DNA of 64,000 bases from an uncultured Bacteroidales bacterium (lineage in GTDB: Bacteria > Bacteroidota > Bacteroidia > Bacteroidales > UBA932): contig CALVDQ010000012.1 in assembly GCA_944326325.1 (NCBI GenBank), forward strand, positions 1 to 64,000, read 5' to 3'. Positions 16,406-25,103 of this stretch are shown here, piece by piece. The notes beneath the pieces were generated by a model. That model was not told the origin of the DNA. It did not search any database and saw only the letters and a program-made list of their open reading frames with translations. The position numbers were made by a program, and so were the translations under genes. Numbering within the stretch: the first letter of the stretch is position 1; the number at the start of each line of letters is the position of its first letter.

Positions 16406-18688
16406 ATGTCAAGAAAACTGTTTTTTTCCAGTATTCTGTTGCTTATGATGTCATGCAGCAATATCAATCCTTTTTTCGGGGAGTGGGATACGCCTTACGG
16501 CATACCACCCTTCGGGGAAATCCATGTGAACGACTATATCCATGCCGTGAAGTTCGGGATCCATCAGCAGGCGGCCGAAGTGGACGCTATAATAGCGAAG
16601 GATGCCGAGCCTGATTTCGAGAACACGATAGCGGCTTACGAGCATTCCGGACAGCTCCTTGACAGGGTGACCGGGGTGCTGTTCAACCTGTCTGAAAGTG
16701 ATGCCACGCCGGCTTTGCAGAAGGTGGTGGAGAAGGTTATCCCTATGCTGACAGAGCACAACGACAATATCTTCATGAATCCCTATTTCTTTGAAAGGGT
16801 GAAGAAGGTCTACGACAGCAGGAACAGTTCCGGACTTACCCGGGAACAGATCCGTCTTACGGAGAAACTGTACCGCCGCTTCATGTCGAACGGTGTGTCG
16901 CTGGATGCTGCCGGACAGGCGAGGATGCGCGAGATCAACAGGGAACTGGCCGCACTGGAACAGGATTTCGGGAATAATCTGCTGGCAGAGACCAATTCGT
17001 TTACCCTTCTTCTCACCGATTCCTCCGAGATCGCCGGACTTCCGGAGTCTGTCCTGCATTCGGCTGCTGCCGAGGCTGAGGCTGCAGGGATTTCCGCCAG
17101 GGATGCCGCCAGGCTCAAGGGTATGGATGAAAGGGATGTCGCTGCGGGAGGCCCGTGGCTGTTTACCTTGCAGAACCCGAGCTATGTCCCGTTCATGACC
17201 TATAGCGCAAACAGGGAGCTCCGGGAGAAGATGTTCCGCGCATATTCTTCGAGAGGGAATAACGGGAATGACCGGGATAATAAGGATATTGTCCTGAAAA
17301 TAATGGCATTGAGGATAGAAAAGGCTCACCTTCTCGGCTATGAGACTCCGGCAGGGTTCATCCTTTCGGACAAGATGGCACGCAGTCCGGAGACGGTGGA
17401 CTCGTTCCTGGACAGGATCTTCAGTGCAGGCGTCCGTAAGGCCCGGGAGGAAATAACTGATATGCAGGCTTTGATGGATGCCGATGCAGAGGCCGGCCTG
17501 CTTCCGGCTGACAGCACTTCCGTGATCCGTCCGTGGGACTGGGCGTTCTATGCCGAAAGGGTAAGGCAGTCGAAGTATGCTCTTGACGAGACGGAGGTCA
17601 AGCCTTATTTCAAGATGGAGAATGTGCGGGAAGGGGTCTTTGCCGTGGCTCACAGGCTTTACGGCGTGAATTTCGTCAAGGTTGACAGTCTGCCGGTGTA
17701 TCATCCTGATGTCGAGGGATTCAAGGTCACCGATTCCGACAGTTCGTTTCTGGGCATATTCCTGACCGACTACTACCCGCGCAGTACCAAGCGCGGAGGG
17801 GCCTGGATGAGCAATTTCAGAAATCAGGAGATTTCCGAGGACGGAGAGGATATCCGTCCTGTAATCGTGAATGTCGGCAACTTCACAAAGCCGGCAGCAG
17901 GGAAGCCTTCCCTGCTGACTCTTGACGAGACTGCCACGATGTTCCATGAGTTCGGCCATGCCTTGCACGGGATGCTTACACGGTGTACCTACAAGGATAT
18001 GAGCGGTACATCCGTGGCCCGGGATTTTGTGGAGCTGCCTTCGCAGTTGAACGAGAACTGGGCTTTCCAGCCGGAGGTGCTGGCGATGTACGCACGCCAT
18101 TACGAGACAGGGGAGACCATCCCGGATTCCCTTGTGGTGAAGATAAGGCAGGCCGGAAAGTTCAACCAGGGTTTCATGACCACGGAACTTGCCGCAGCCT
18201 CCATCCTCGATATGAGGTGGCACGAGCTGACTTCGGTTTATGTGCCTTCCGATTCTCCATTCGCTTCGCAGACTCCGGCGCCGGAAGGGGCTGAAGCGGC
18301 TTTCCTGGTTATCGGCGGAAAGAAGATCCCTACAGGGACTTCCGGCGAACTGAGGCTTATCGATCCGGTCAGGTTCGAAGAGTATGTGATGAAGGAGGCC
18401 GGTCTGATAGAGGAGATCATCCCGAGGTACAGGACTACGTACTTCAACCATATCTTCAAGAGCGGCTATGATGCCGGATATTACAGTTATCTCTGGGCCG
18501 AGGTGCTGGACAAGGATGCTTTCGAACTGTTCGCGAAACGCGGACTTTTCGACAGCCGTACGGCCATATCCTACAGGAAAAATATTCTCGAGAAGGGTGA
18601 CAGTGAGGATCCTATGGTGTCTTACCGCAGGTTCCGCGGTGCGGAGCCGTCTGTCGGGGCTCTTCTCAGGGCCCGCGGGCTGGAGTAA
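16406..18688 (+). CDS. dcp: M3 family metallopeptidase, peptidyl-dipeptidase type, lipoprotein
   Basis: A zinc peptidase of 760 residues that would cut dipeptides or short peptides in the periplasm. The N-terminus has a lipobox-like LLMMSC (Cys17). The zinc motif HEFGHALHGM lies at residues 514-523, with the third ligand expected in the downstream FVELPSQLNENW segment. Length and architecture match Dcp/oligopeptidase A of clan MA. The gene has its own -7 box and ends at a long hairpin shared with the convergent manA, so it is probably not part of the nuclease operon. The dcp symbol is a family-level guess. Confidence 0.88.
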   Translation: MSRKLFFSSILLLMMSCSNINPFFGEWDTPYGIPPFGEIHVNDYIHAVKFGIHQQAAEVDAIIAKDAEPDFENTIAAYEHSGQLLDRVTGVLFNLSESDATPALQKVVEKVIPMLTEHNDNIFMNPYFFERVKKVYDSRNSSGLTREQIRLTEKLYRRFMSNGVSLDAAGQARMREINRELAALEQDFGNNLLAETNSFTLLLTDSSEIAGLPESVLHSAAAEAEAAGISARDAARLKGMDERDVAAGGPWLFTLQNPSYVPFMTYSANRELREKMFRAYSSRGNNGNDRDNKDIVLKIMALRIEKAHLLGYETPAGFILSDKMARSPETVDSFLDRIFSAGVRKAREEITDMQALMDADAEAGLLPADSTSVIRPWDWAFYAERVRQSKYALDETEVKPYFKMENVREGVFAVAHRLYGVNFVKVDSLPVYHPDVEGFKVTDSDSSFLGIFLTDYYPRSTKRGGAWMSNFRNQEISEDGEDIRPVIVNVGNFTKPAAGKPSLLTLDETATMFHEFGHALHGMLTRCTYKDMSGTSVARDFVELPSQLNENWAFQPEVLAMYARHYETGETIPDSLVVKIRQAGKFNQGFMTTELAAASILDMRWHELTSVYVPSDSPFASQTPAPEGAEAAFLVIGGKKIPTGTSGELRLIDPVRFEEYVMKEAGLIEEIIPRYRTTYFNHIFKSGYDAGYYSYLWAEVLDKDAFELFAKRGLFDSRTAISYRKNILEKGDSEDPMVSYRRFRGAEPSVGALLRARGLE

Positions 18689-18711
18689 CGGAACCGTGAT
18701 GTGAACAGGCG

Positions 18712-18766
18712 AGAGGGTGAATTCTAAGTTGAAACCAAATTTATTTTAACTTAGAATTCACCCTCT
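18712..18766. terminator. Long perfect hairpin between dcp and manA
   Basis: The 19-base arms at 18712-18730 and 18748-18766 (AGAGGGTGAATTCTAAGTT and its complement) are perfect, with a 17-base AT-rich loop. It separates converging genes and probably ends transcription from both sides. The flanking T runs are weak. Confidence 0.7.
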
Positions 18767-18791
18767 TTACTTTGTGTATTTCCGGTCCGCT

Positions 18792-19772
18792 CTATACAAA
18801 ACTTGCAAGCATTTTCAGCGAGCCGTCAGGGACTATCTGCAGGGATTCGGCGGTGGCTGGAATCAGGATGGTCTCTCCCTGGCGGACAGGGATGCGGTTG
18901 CCGATGTCATCGATGATTTCGCCCTTGCCGGCCGTACAGATGAGGATGAGGAAGGAGTCGAGCCCCGAAAGGTCCTTCGTGAAAGGTCGGTCGAGGTCGA
19001 GAAGGGATGTCGTAAAGTATTCGCATGATACGAGTACGGTCTCCTTGTCCTTTTCCGCGGTGTAGTGCGTCCTGTAGTCGTCATGGACGGTGTAGTCGAT
19101 GGCGTCTTTAGCCAGCTCCGTATGCAGTTCGCGCGGCTTTCCGTCGAGTCCGAGCCTGCCGAAGTCATAGATGCGGTAGGTGATGTCGGATGTCTGCTGT
19201 ATCTCGGCGATGAACGAGCCCGAGCCGATGCTGTGGATACGTCCGGCCGGGAGGAAGAACACGTCCCCGGGGCTGATGCTGTAGTCGTGGAGGACGTCTG
19301 TGATGGTGTTGTCGTTCACTCTCTCGACGTATTCTTCAGGTGTTATTTTTTTTGAAAGCCCGGACATCAGGTGGGCACCCTTGTCGGTGCTTATCACATA
19401 CCACATCTCGGTCTTGCCTTTGGAGCCGTTGTGCCGTCTGGCGGCTAGCCCGTCATCCGGATGTACCTGGATTGAGAGGTCCTGCTTTGCATCGATAAAC
19501 TTTATCAGCAGCGGGAACTCCTCTCCGGTCTTTTCGTAGTTCGCCTTGCCGATAAGTTTCTCTTTGTATTCGCGGATAAGTCCGCTGATGGTCTTGCCGG
19601 CGAGAGGGCCTTCGGCCACTACGGATTCGTTGCCTTTGACACCCGACAGTTCCCAGCTTTCGCCGATGTTGTGCTGGTCGGTCCTGATATTCTTGAACGG
19701 GGCTATCTTCTCTCCGCCCCAGACGAGGGTCTTCAGTATAGGCCTGAATTTTAAAGGATATAACATATTCAT
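18792..19772 (-). CDS. manA: Mannose-6-phosphate isomerase, class I
   Basis: Interconverts mannose-6-phosphate and fructose-6-phosphate in the cytoplasm. It is a cupin protein of 326 residues, the short form common in Bacteroidota and Firmicutes. Zinc-site and active-site segments are visible: IQVHPDDGLAARR, GKTEMWYVI and GDVFFLPAGRIHSIG. The C-terminal cupin contains RQGETILIPA. It lies 53 bases downstream of a ROK sugar kinase on the same strand, and the two together would feed hexoses into glycolysis. Confidence 0.94.
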   Translation of the reverse strand: MNMLYPLKFRPILKTLVWGGEKIAPFKNIRTDQHNIGESWELSGVKGNESVVAEGPLAGKTISGLIREYKEKLIGKANYEKTGEEFPLLIKFIDAKQDLSIQVHPDDGLAARRHNGSKGKTEMWYVISTDKGAHLMSGLSKKITPEEYVERVNDNTITDVLHDYSISPGDVFFLPAGRIHSIGSGSFIAEIQQTSDITYRIYDFGRLGLDGKPRELHTELAKDAIDYTVHDDYRTHYTAEKDKETVLVSCEYFTTSLLDLDRPFTKDLSGLDSFLILICTAGKGEIIDDIGNRIPVRQGETILIPATAESLQIVPDGSLKMLASFV

Positions 19773-19825
19773 GTGCTTTTCTTGTTTTCAGATATTTCCC
19801 TGCTGCCGGCGCAGCGGACGGATGT

Positions 19826-20947
19826 TTATCCGTCCCGCCGGCCGGACTTGTCCAACTGGTTGAGCGCAAAGGTATAGGCTCCTACGGAAATCGCTTTGCT
19901 CGCCCCGAGCTTTGATATCCCGATGCCGATACGTTTCTGCGGGTCGTAGGTGACCTCGTCGTCGGAACCGTAGACTTTCAGTTTCCGGCTGTCTCCTTTG
20001 GCGAATGCAGCGAATTCCGCATCATCGTCCAGATAGTAGACTTTCGACTGGACTCTGTGGGTTTCCTCTCCGGTAAGGGTGTGGATCTTTCCGCGCAGGG
20101 CCTTCAGAAGGCTCGGCATGAAATACTTGTGCGAAGCTGTGACTCCGCCTCCGATGACGATAAGCCCGTCTATGAGGGTCGCTGCCGTCGCCATGGCGTC
20201 CCCTGCAGCCGCCCCTATTTCCTCGAACGCTTTTTTCGCAGCCTCCCTGTCTCCGGGAGCTTTGCCTTCCGCGATGTCGAAGATGTCTTTAGGTTCCAGC
20301 TTATGGTCTTTGTCACCGGAAAGTTCTCCGTATATCCTTTTTACCGCCCTTATGGCTATGCCGTCTTCCACGATCATGTCCCTGTTGTCCTTGTGGGGAA
20401 GACAGAATGTCTCTACGCAGGAGTTGTCTCCTCGGTTGAGTTCGCCGTTGACTACGATCCCGATCCCGAAACCGGTCCCGAATGTGTAGCCGATCAGGTT
20501 GCGGTAGCGTTTTTCGCTTCCGGCCGCCTCGAGCCTTGCATTTGTTTCCGGCAGCATTCCTCCGAGCGCTTCTCCGTATGCGAAGAGGTCTCCGTCATTG
20601 TTGATATAGACCGGAACCCCGAATGTCTTCTCGAGAAACGGTCCGAGCGCGACCCCGTCCCTGAAGGAAGGGAAGTTCGGAAGATAGCCCCCTATGATGC
20701 CGTGAGGATAGTCCGCCGGTCCCGGGAATGCGAAACTGATGGCAGACGGCTTTTCGCCGAGCTTTTCTATTATGGTCCTGAACCCGGTCACCATCGTGCC
20801 GAGACACAGGTCGAGTGTGTCGGAGTGTGCCGGGAGCGTGATTGGCTCCACGATGAATTCTCCGCCTTTCATCGCTCCGAAAACCATATTCGTGCCGCCG
20901 GCATCGAGGGTCAGCACTATCCTTGGGTCATTCTTGAAATTCGTCAT
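19826..20947 (-). CDS. ROK family sugar kinase
   Basis: Likely a glucokinase or related hexose kinase. The start at 20947 gives MTNFKNDPRIVLTLDAGGTN, placing the phosphate-binding DAGGTN motif at the N-terminus; a reading from 20977 would add ten residues. Further landmarks are INNDGDLFAYGE (catalytic Asp region), GTGFGIGIVVNGEL, and IGGGV in the adenosine site. The classic ROK CXCGXXGCXE zinc motif is not present, its place being taken by CVETFCLPH. Its 373 residues exceed the usual 300-320. Pairing with manA suggests hexose or mannose use. Confidence 0.85.
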   Translation of the reverse strand: MTNFKNDPRIVLTLDAGGTNMVFGAMKGGEFIVEPITLPAHSDTLDLCLGTMVTGFRTIIEKLGEKPSAISFAFPGPADYPHGIIGGYLPNFPSFRDGVALGPFLEKTFGVPVYINNDGDLFAYGEALGGMLPETNARLEAAGSEKRYRNLIGYTFGTGFGIGIVVNGELNRGDNSCVETFCLPHKDNRDMIVEDGIAIRAVKRIYGELSGDKDHKLEPKDIFDIAEGKAPGDREAAKKAFEEIGAAAGDAMATAATLIDGLIVIGGGVTASHKYFMPSLLKALRGKIHTLTGEETHRVQSKVYYLDDDAEFAAFAKGDSRKLKVYGSDDEVTYDPQKRIGIGISKLGASKAISVGAYTFALNQLDKSGRRDG

Positions 20948-20973
20948 AGCTGTTATTTTTATGTGTAAATCAT

Positions 20974-21021
20974 ACAAAAATAACCATAATCGGAAGATTT
21001 TCCAAAATCTGCCGATTATGG
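20974..21021 (-). terminator. Rho-independent terminator of gpmI
   Basis: CCATAATCGG (20984-20993) pairs with CCGATTATGG (21012-21021), with an inner AGATTTT/AAAATCT stem. Read on the minus strand the hairpin is followed by TTATTTTTG. It lies 34 bases past the gpmI stop. Confidence 0.85.
20975..21006 (-). promoter_or_regulatory. Promoter for the ROK kinase-manA operon
   Basis: On the minus strand TTTG (complement of 21003-21006) is followed after 20 bases by TATTTTTG (complement of 20975-20982), a full TAnnTTTG match. The spacer is part of the gpmI terminator hairpin. Confidence 0.65.
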
Positions 21022-21055
21022 TGTTTCCAGGGTCATGCTATCTGTGCACGGACCT

Positions 21056-22573
21056 CTATATCAGCGGTTCGCCGGTCATCGCGGCAGGCTGAGGGATGCC
21101 CATCAGCTTGAGGATGGTAGGGGCCACGTCGGCGAGCTTGCCGTCCTTCACGTGGTCGACTCCGGCGTTGATGACGATGAACTGCACAGGGTTGAGGGAG
21201 TGGGCGGTGTTAGGCGTGCTGTCGTCGTTGAAGGCATGGTCGGCGTTGCCGTGGTCGGCCGTGAGGAGTACGGCATAGCCGTGCGCGATTGCAGCCTCCA
21301 CAACTTCCTTTACGCATCTGTCGACGCGTGCGACCGCCCTGCAGATGGCAGGGAACACTCCTGTATGCCCTACCATGTCGCCGTTGGCGAAGTTCAGGAT
21401 GATCATGTCCTCTTTTTCCGAGTTGATCGCTTCAACCAGCTTTTCAGTCACCTCCGGCGCGCTCATTTCAGGGAGCAGGTCGTAGGTGGCCACCTTCGGC
21501 GAGCTTACGAGTATCCTGTCCTCATTCTCGAACGGGGTTTCGCGCCCTCCGTTGAAGAAGAAAGTCACGTGTGCATATTTCTCTGTCTCGGCTATGCGCA
21601 GCTGGCGTTTCCCTGCCTTTGACACCACCTCTCCGAGGGTCTCCTGGACATTCTCCTTGTCAAAGAGGATGTGCAGCCCCTTGAACTTGTCGTCGTAAGG
21701 GGTGAAGCAGCAGTAGTAGAGCGGCAGGGTCTTCATACCGTAGTCCGGCATATCTTCCTGCGTAAGCACTGAGGTGATTTCCCTTGCGCGGTCGTTGCGG
21801 AAGTTGAAGAATATCACCGCATCGCCTTCCTGGATGGTGCCTACAGGGTTGCCGTCAGCCCCGATGACGGATATAGGCTTGATGAACTCGTCGGTGACTC
21901 CCTCGCTGTAGGATGCCTCGATCCCTTCTGTGGCGGAGGTGAATTTCGCGCCTTCTCCCTTCACGAGCAGGTCGTAGGCGAGCTTCACCCTTTCCCACCT
22001 CTTGTCACGGTCCATGGCGTAGTAGCGTCCGCAGACCGAAGCCACCTTGCCTGTGGTTTCAGCCATCTTCTGCTCGAGTTCGGCTACAAAGCCTTTCCCG
22101 CTCTTCGGATCAGTGTCACGTCCGTCCATGAAACAGTGTACGAAGACTTTTTCGAGACCGTACTGCTTTGCGACAGAGAGGAATTCGTAGACGTGAGAGA
22201 GGGAACTGTGCACCCCGCCCATCGATGCAAGTCCCATCAGGTGGAGCTGTTTGCCGGTCTTTGCCACGTAGTCGAACGCAGCCTTGATCTCGGCATTTTC
22301 GAGGAGCCTGTGCTCGCGGCAGGCGATGTTTATCTTCACGAGGTCCTGGTATACGACCCTTCCGGCACCGAGGTTGAGGTGTCCGACTTCGGAGTTGCCC
22401 ATCTGTCCGTCAGGAAGGCCGACATATTCTCCGCAGGCCTGAAGATGGCTGAACGGGTATTTTTCCCTGAGGGATTCGATGTAAGGTGCACCCTGGGTGT
22501 AGATGGCGTTTGTCCAGTTGTGTTTGCCCTCGCCCCATCCGTCGAGGATCATGAGAAGAACTTTTCTGTCCAT
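21056..22573 (-). CDS. gpmI: 2,3-bisphosphoglycerate-independent phosphoglycerate mutase
   Basis: Interconverts 3- and 2-phosphoglycerate in glycolysis, using two manganese ions. The N-terminus [11 protein letters not shown] holds the first metal Asp, and [15 protein letters not shown] carries the phosphorylated serine. The C-terminal LTADHGNAD and [12 protein letters not shown] complete the metal site. Length 505 is standard. It is a single gene with a strong terminator, divergent from rnr across a 156-base AT-rich gap in which I see no full-consensus promoter. Confidence 0.96.
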   Translation of the reverse strand: MDRKVLLMILDGWGEGKHNWTNAIYTQGAPYIESLREKYPFSHLQACGEYVGLPDGQMGNSEVGHLNLGAGRVVYQDLVKINIACREHRLLENAEIKAAFDYVAKTGKQLHLMGLASMGGVHSSLSHVYEFLSVAKQYGLEKVFVHCFMDGRDTDPKSGKGFVAELEQKMAETTGKVASVCGRYYAMDRDKRWERVKLAYDLLVKGEGAKFTSATEGIEASYSEGVTDEFIKPISVIGADGNPVGTIQEGDAVIFFNFRNDRAREITSVLTQEDMPDYGMKTLPLYYCCFTPYDDKFKGLHILFDKENVQETLGEVVSKAGKRQLRIAETEKYAHVTFFFNGGRETPFENEDRILVSSPKVATYDLLPEMSAPEVTEKLVEAINSEKEDMIILNFANGDMVGHTGVFPAICRAVARVDRCVKEVVEAAIAHGYAVLLTADHGNADHAFNDDSTPNTAHSLNPVQFIVINAGVDHVKDGKLADVAPTILKLMGIPQPAAMTGEPLI

Positions 22574-22729
22574 AATGTATTATATTTTCTTATTTTTATT
22601 AATTTTGCCGAATTACGGAGCTGTTTAAAATTTTTCCCTCGGAAATGTCTCATATAATTCATGTTGTAAAAAAATTCAAACAGCTTCTGCAAATCCTGCA
22701 AAGATAATAAATTTTTATTAGAATACATT

Positions 22730-25078
22730 ATGGCCGACAGAAACCGCAGACGTAGCAGAAACCGCAGCGAGAAAAAAGAGAAAAAGGAAAAGAAACCAGC
22801 CCTTGTCCTTACCGGAAAGGTGCAGATGACACGGGAAGGATTCATTTTCGTGATTGTCGAAGGTGAGGAGGATGATGTTTTCGTGAAGGCCTCGAAGACG
22901 AAAGGTGCGCTGAACGGAGATATCGTGAAGGTGGCCGTGCTCAAGGAGAAGACAGACAGGCAGCGCAGGGAAGGGGCTGTGACAGAGATCGTGGAGCGCT
23001 CGCGCAGGCCGTTTGTCGGGATACTGCATATAGTAGGGGAGCAGGCCTGGGTGCTGATGGAGAGCCGGGCGATGCCGTACGACATCGTGATCCCTCTGGT
23101 CGGGGCAGCACCTGTAGGATTCAAGAACAGGAAGCAGCGGATGGGCCGTACGGACAATCCGGAGGAGATCCCGGACACTACCGGGTTCCTGAAGAAGATG
23201 GGACAGGATGAATATTCCGTCATCGGGGTGTACGAGACAGTCGACAATGCAAGACGGGAACTGCGGGCCAGGGCCGGGATGAAGGTGGCGGCCCTCGTGG
23301 ACCATTGGGAGAAGAACGAACCTGCACCGGTAGGGCATATCGTGGATGTGCTGGGAGACCCGGGGGAGAATGATACCGAAATGCACGCGATACTCGCCGA
23401 GTACGCGCTGCCTTACCGTTTCGAGCCGGAGGTGGAGAATGCCGCCGACAAGATTTCCGACAAGATTACAGGTGAAGACCTCAAAGGAAGACGCGACTTC
23501 AGGGACACCACGACGTTCACCATAGATCCGGCCGATGCGAAGGACTTCGATGACGCCTTGTCTTTCAGGAAACTGGAGAACGGGAACTACGAGGTCGGCG
23601 TCCACATTGCCGATGTGACTTATTATGTGCGTCCCGGCAGTATCGTGGACGAGGAGGCGCGCAACAGGGGGACTTCAGTCTATCTTGTCGACAGGACGGT
23701 GCCGATGCTTCCGGAGAAGCTGTCGAACAAGCTCTGTTCACTGCGTCCGGAGGAGGAAAAGCTCTGTTTCTCTGCTGTCTTCGAGATCTCGCCTCTTGCA
23801 AGGGTGGTTTCCCAGTGGTTCGGCAGGACAGTCATAAAGTCGGACTACCGTTTCGCATACGAGAATGCCCAGAAGATTCTCGACGACGGCAGAAAAGCGA
23901 TGTCATCCGTGTATTCTTTCGGCCCTGACGGCAATGTCCGGACTGTTCCGGACAATATAAAGGAAGCCCTGCTCATCCTTAATTCCCTCGCTTCCAAACT
24001 GAGGAAAAAGAGGTTCGCCGCGGGTGCCATAAGTTTCGAACGTCCGGAGATGAAAGTGGAAGTGGACGAGAAAGGCCGTCCGGTGAATGTCTACCAGAAG
24101 GTTACCAGGGAAGCCAACTGGCTCATCGAGGAGTTCATGCTCCTGGCCAACCGTTGTGTCGCAGAATTCGTCGCCACAAAATGCAAGACTCAGGCAGGAA
24201 AGGGCAGGAAGGCGGAGGCGAAGACCTTTGTCTACAGGATCCATGACGAGCCTAACCAGGAAAAGCTCGAGAACCTCAGGGGGTTCGTAGGCAATTTCGG
24301 CTATACTCTCGGACAGATGAACAACGGGAAGGAGATTTCACGCGAGCTGAACGGGCTTTTCGCACAGGCCAAGGACAAACCCGAGTTCAACGCCATAGAA
24401 CTGCTTTCCCTCAGGACCATGGCAAAGGCACGTTACAGTACCGACAATATCGGGCATTACGGCCTGGCTTTCAAGTATTATACTCATTTTACCTCACCTA
24501 TCCGGCGTTATCCGGACATGATGGTGCACAGGCTTCTCGCCATGTACCTCGACGGAGCGGCTTCACAGAAAAAGGATTATTATGAGGGACAGTGCAAGTA
24601 CGCTTCGGAGAGGGAGGTCGTGGCTGCCGAGGCGGAGCGTTCGAGCATCAAGTACAAACTTGTGGAATTCATGCAGGACAAGGTAGGCTACGAGTTCGAA
24701 GGACATGTTTCAGGCCTTACGGAATGGGGAATGTATGTCGAGATCGAACCGACCAAGATCGAAGGTATGGTTGCCTTGCGTGATGTAAAGTCGGACTATT
24801 TCGAGTTCGACGAGGAGAGGTACAGGATTGTCGGCCGCAGTACCAAGGTGGTCTACAATCTGGGCGACCCTGTGAAAATCCGGGTCAAGAAAGCCAACCT
24901 TGAGCAGAAACTGCTTGACTATGAACTTGTGGAGACCGGACGCGAGGAGCGTATTACCGACCGGGAGGCAGCCGCGTCCGCAGAGGAGCGTGCCGCACGC
25001 AAAGCCGCCCGTAAGGAAAAGATCCGGACCGCCATCAAGGAGTCGAAGAAAAAGAAATCCCGCTCTAAAAGAAGCTGA
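22730..25078 (+). CDS. rnr: Ribonuclease R family exoribonuclease
   Basis: A 3'-5' exoribonuclease of the RNB family that degrades structured RNA. It is 782 residues. The order is a basic N-terminus (RNRRRSRNRSEKKEKKEKK), cold-shock-like domains to about 230, an RNB catalytic domain with DPADAKDFDDA near 263, and SPIRRYPDMMVHRL near 585. An S1 domain follows (VGYEFEGHVSGLTEWGMYVE). The C-terminus is again Lys/Arg-rich. Both basic tails are typical and probably bind RNA. Its stop codon lies inside a hairpin shared with the convergent S41 gene. Confidence 0.95.
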   Translation: MADRNRRRSRNRSEKKEKKEKKPALVLTGKVQMTREGFIFVIVEGEEDDVFVKASKTKGALNGDIVKVAVLKEKTDRQRREGAVTEIVERSRRPFVGILHIVGEQAWVLMESRAMPYDIVIPLVGAAPVGFKNRKQRMGRTDNPEEIPDTTGFLKKMGQDEYSVIGVYETVDNARRELRARAGMKVAALVDHWEKNEPAPVGHIVDVLGDPGENDTEMHAILAEYALPYRFEPEVENAADKISDKITGEDLKGRRDFRDTTTFTIDPADAKDFDDALSFRKLENGNYEVGVHIADVTYYVRPGSIVDEEARNRGTSVYLVDRTVPMLPEKLSNKLCSLRPEEEKLCFSAVFEISPLARVVSQWFGRTVIKSDYRFAYENAQKILDDGRKAMSSVYSFGPDGNVRTVPDNIKEALLILNSLASKLRKKRFAAGAISFERPEMKVEVDEKGRPVNVYQKVTREANWLIEEFMLLANRCVAEFVATKCKTQAGKGRKAEAKTFVYRIHDEPNQEKLENLRGFVGNFGYTLGQMNNGKEISRELNGLFAQAKDKPEFNAIELLSLRTMAKARYSTDNIGHYGLAFKYYTHFTSPIRRYPDMMVHRLLAMYLDGAASQKKDYYEGQCKYASEREVVAAEAERSSIKYKLVEFMQDKVGYEFEGHVSGLTEWGMYVEIEPTKIEGMVALRDVKSDYFEFDEERYRIVGRSTKVVYNLGDPVKIRVKKANLEQKLLDYELVETGREERITDREAAASAEERAARKAARKEKIRTAIKESKKKKSRSKRS

Positions 25079-25103
25079 TAGCGGGAAGGATTCCCGCTAT
25101 CAG
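25075..25103. terminator. Bidirectional hairpin containing both stop codons
   Basis: CTGATAGCGGGAA (25075-25087) pairs perfectly with TTCCCGCTATCAG (25091-25103) around a three-base gap. The rnr TGA (25076-25078) and the S41 protease TGA (complement of 25100-25102) fall at mirrored positions in the two arms. Confidence 0.8.
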
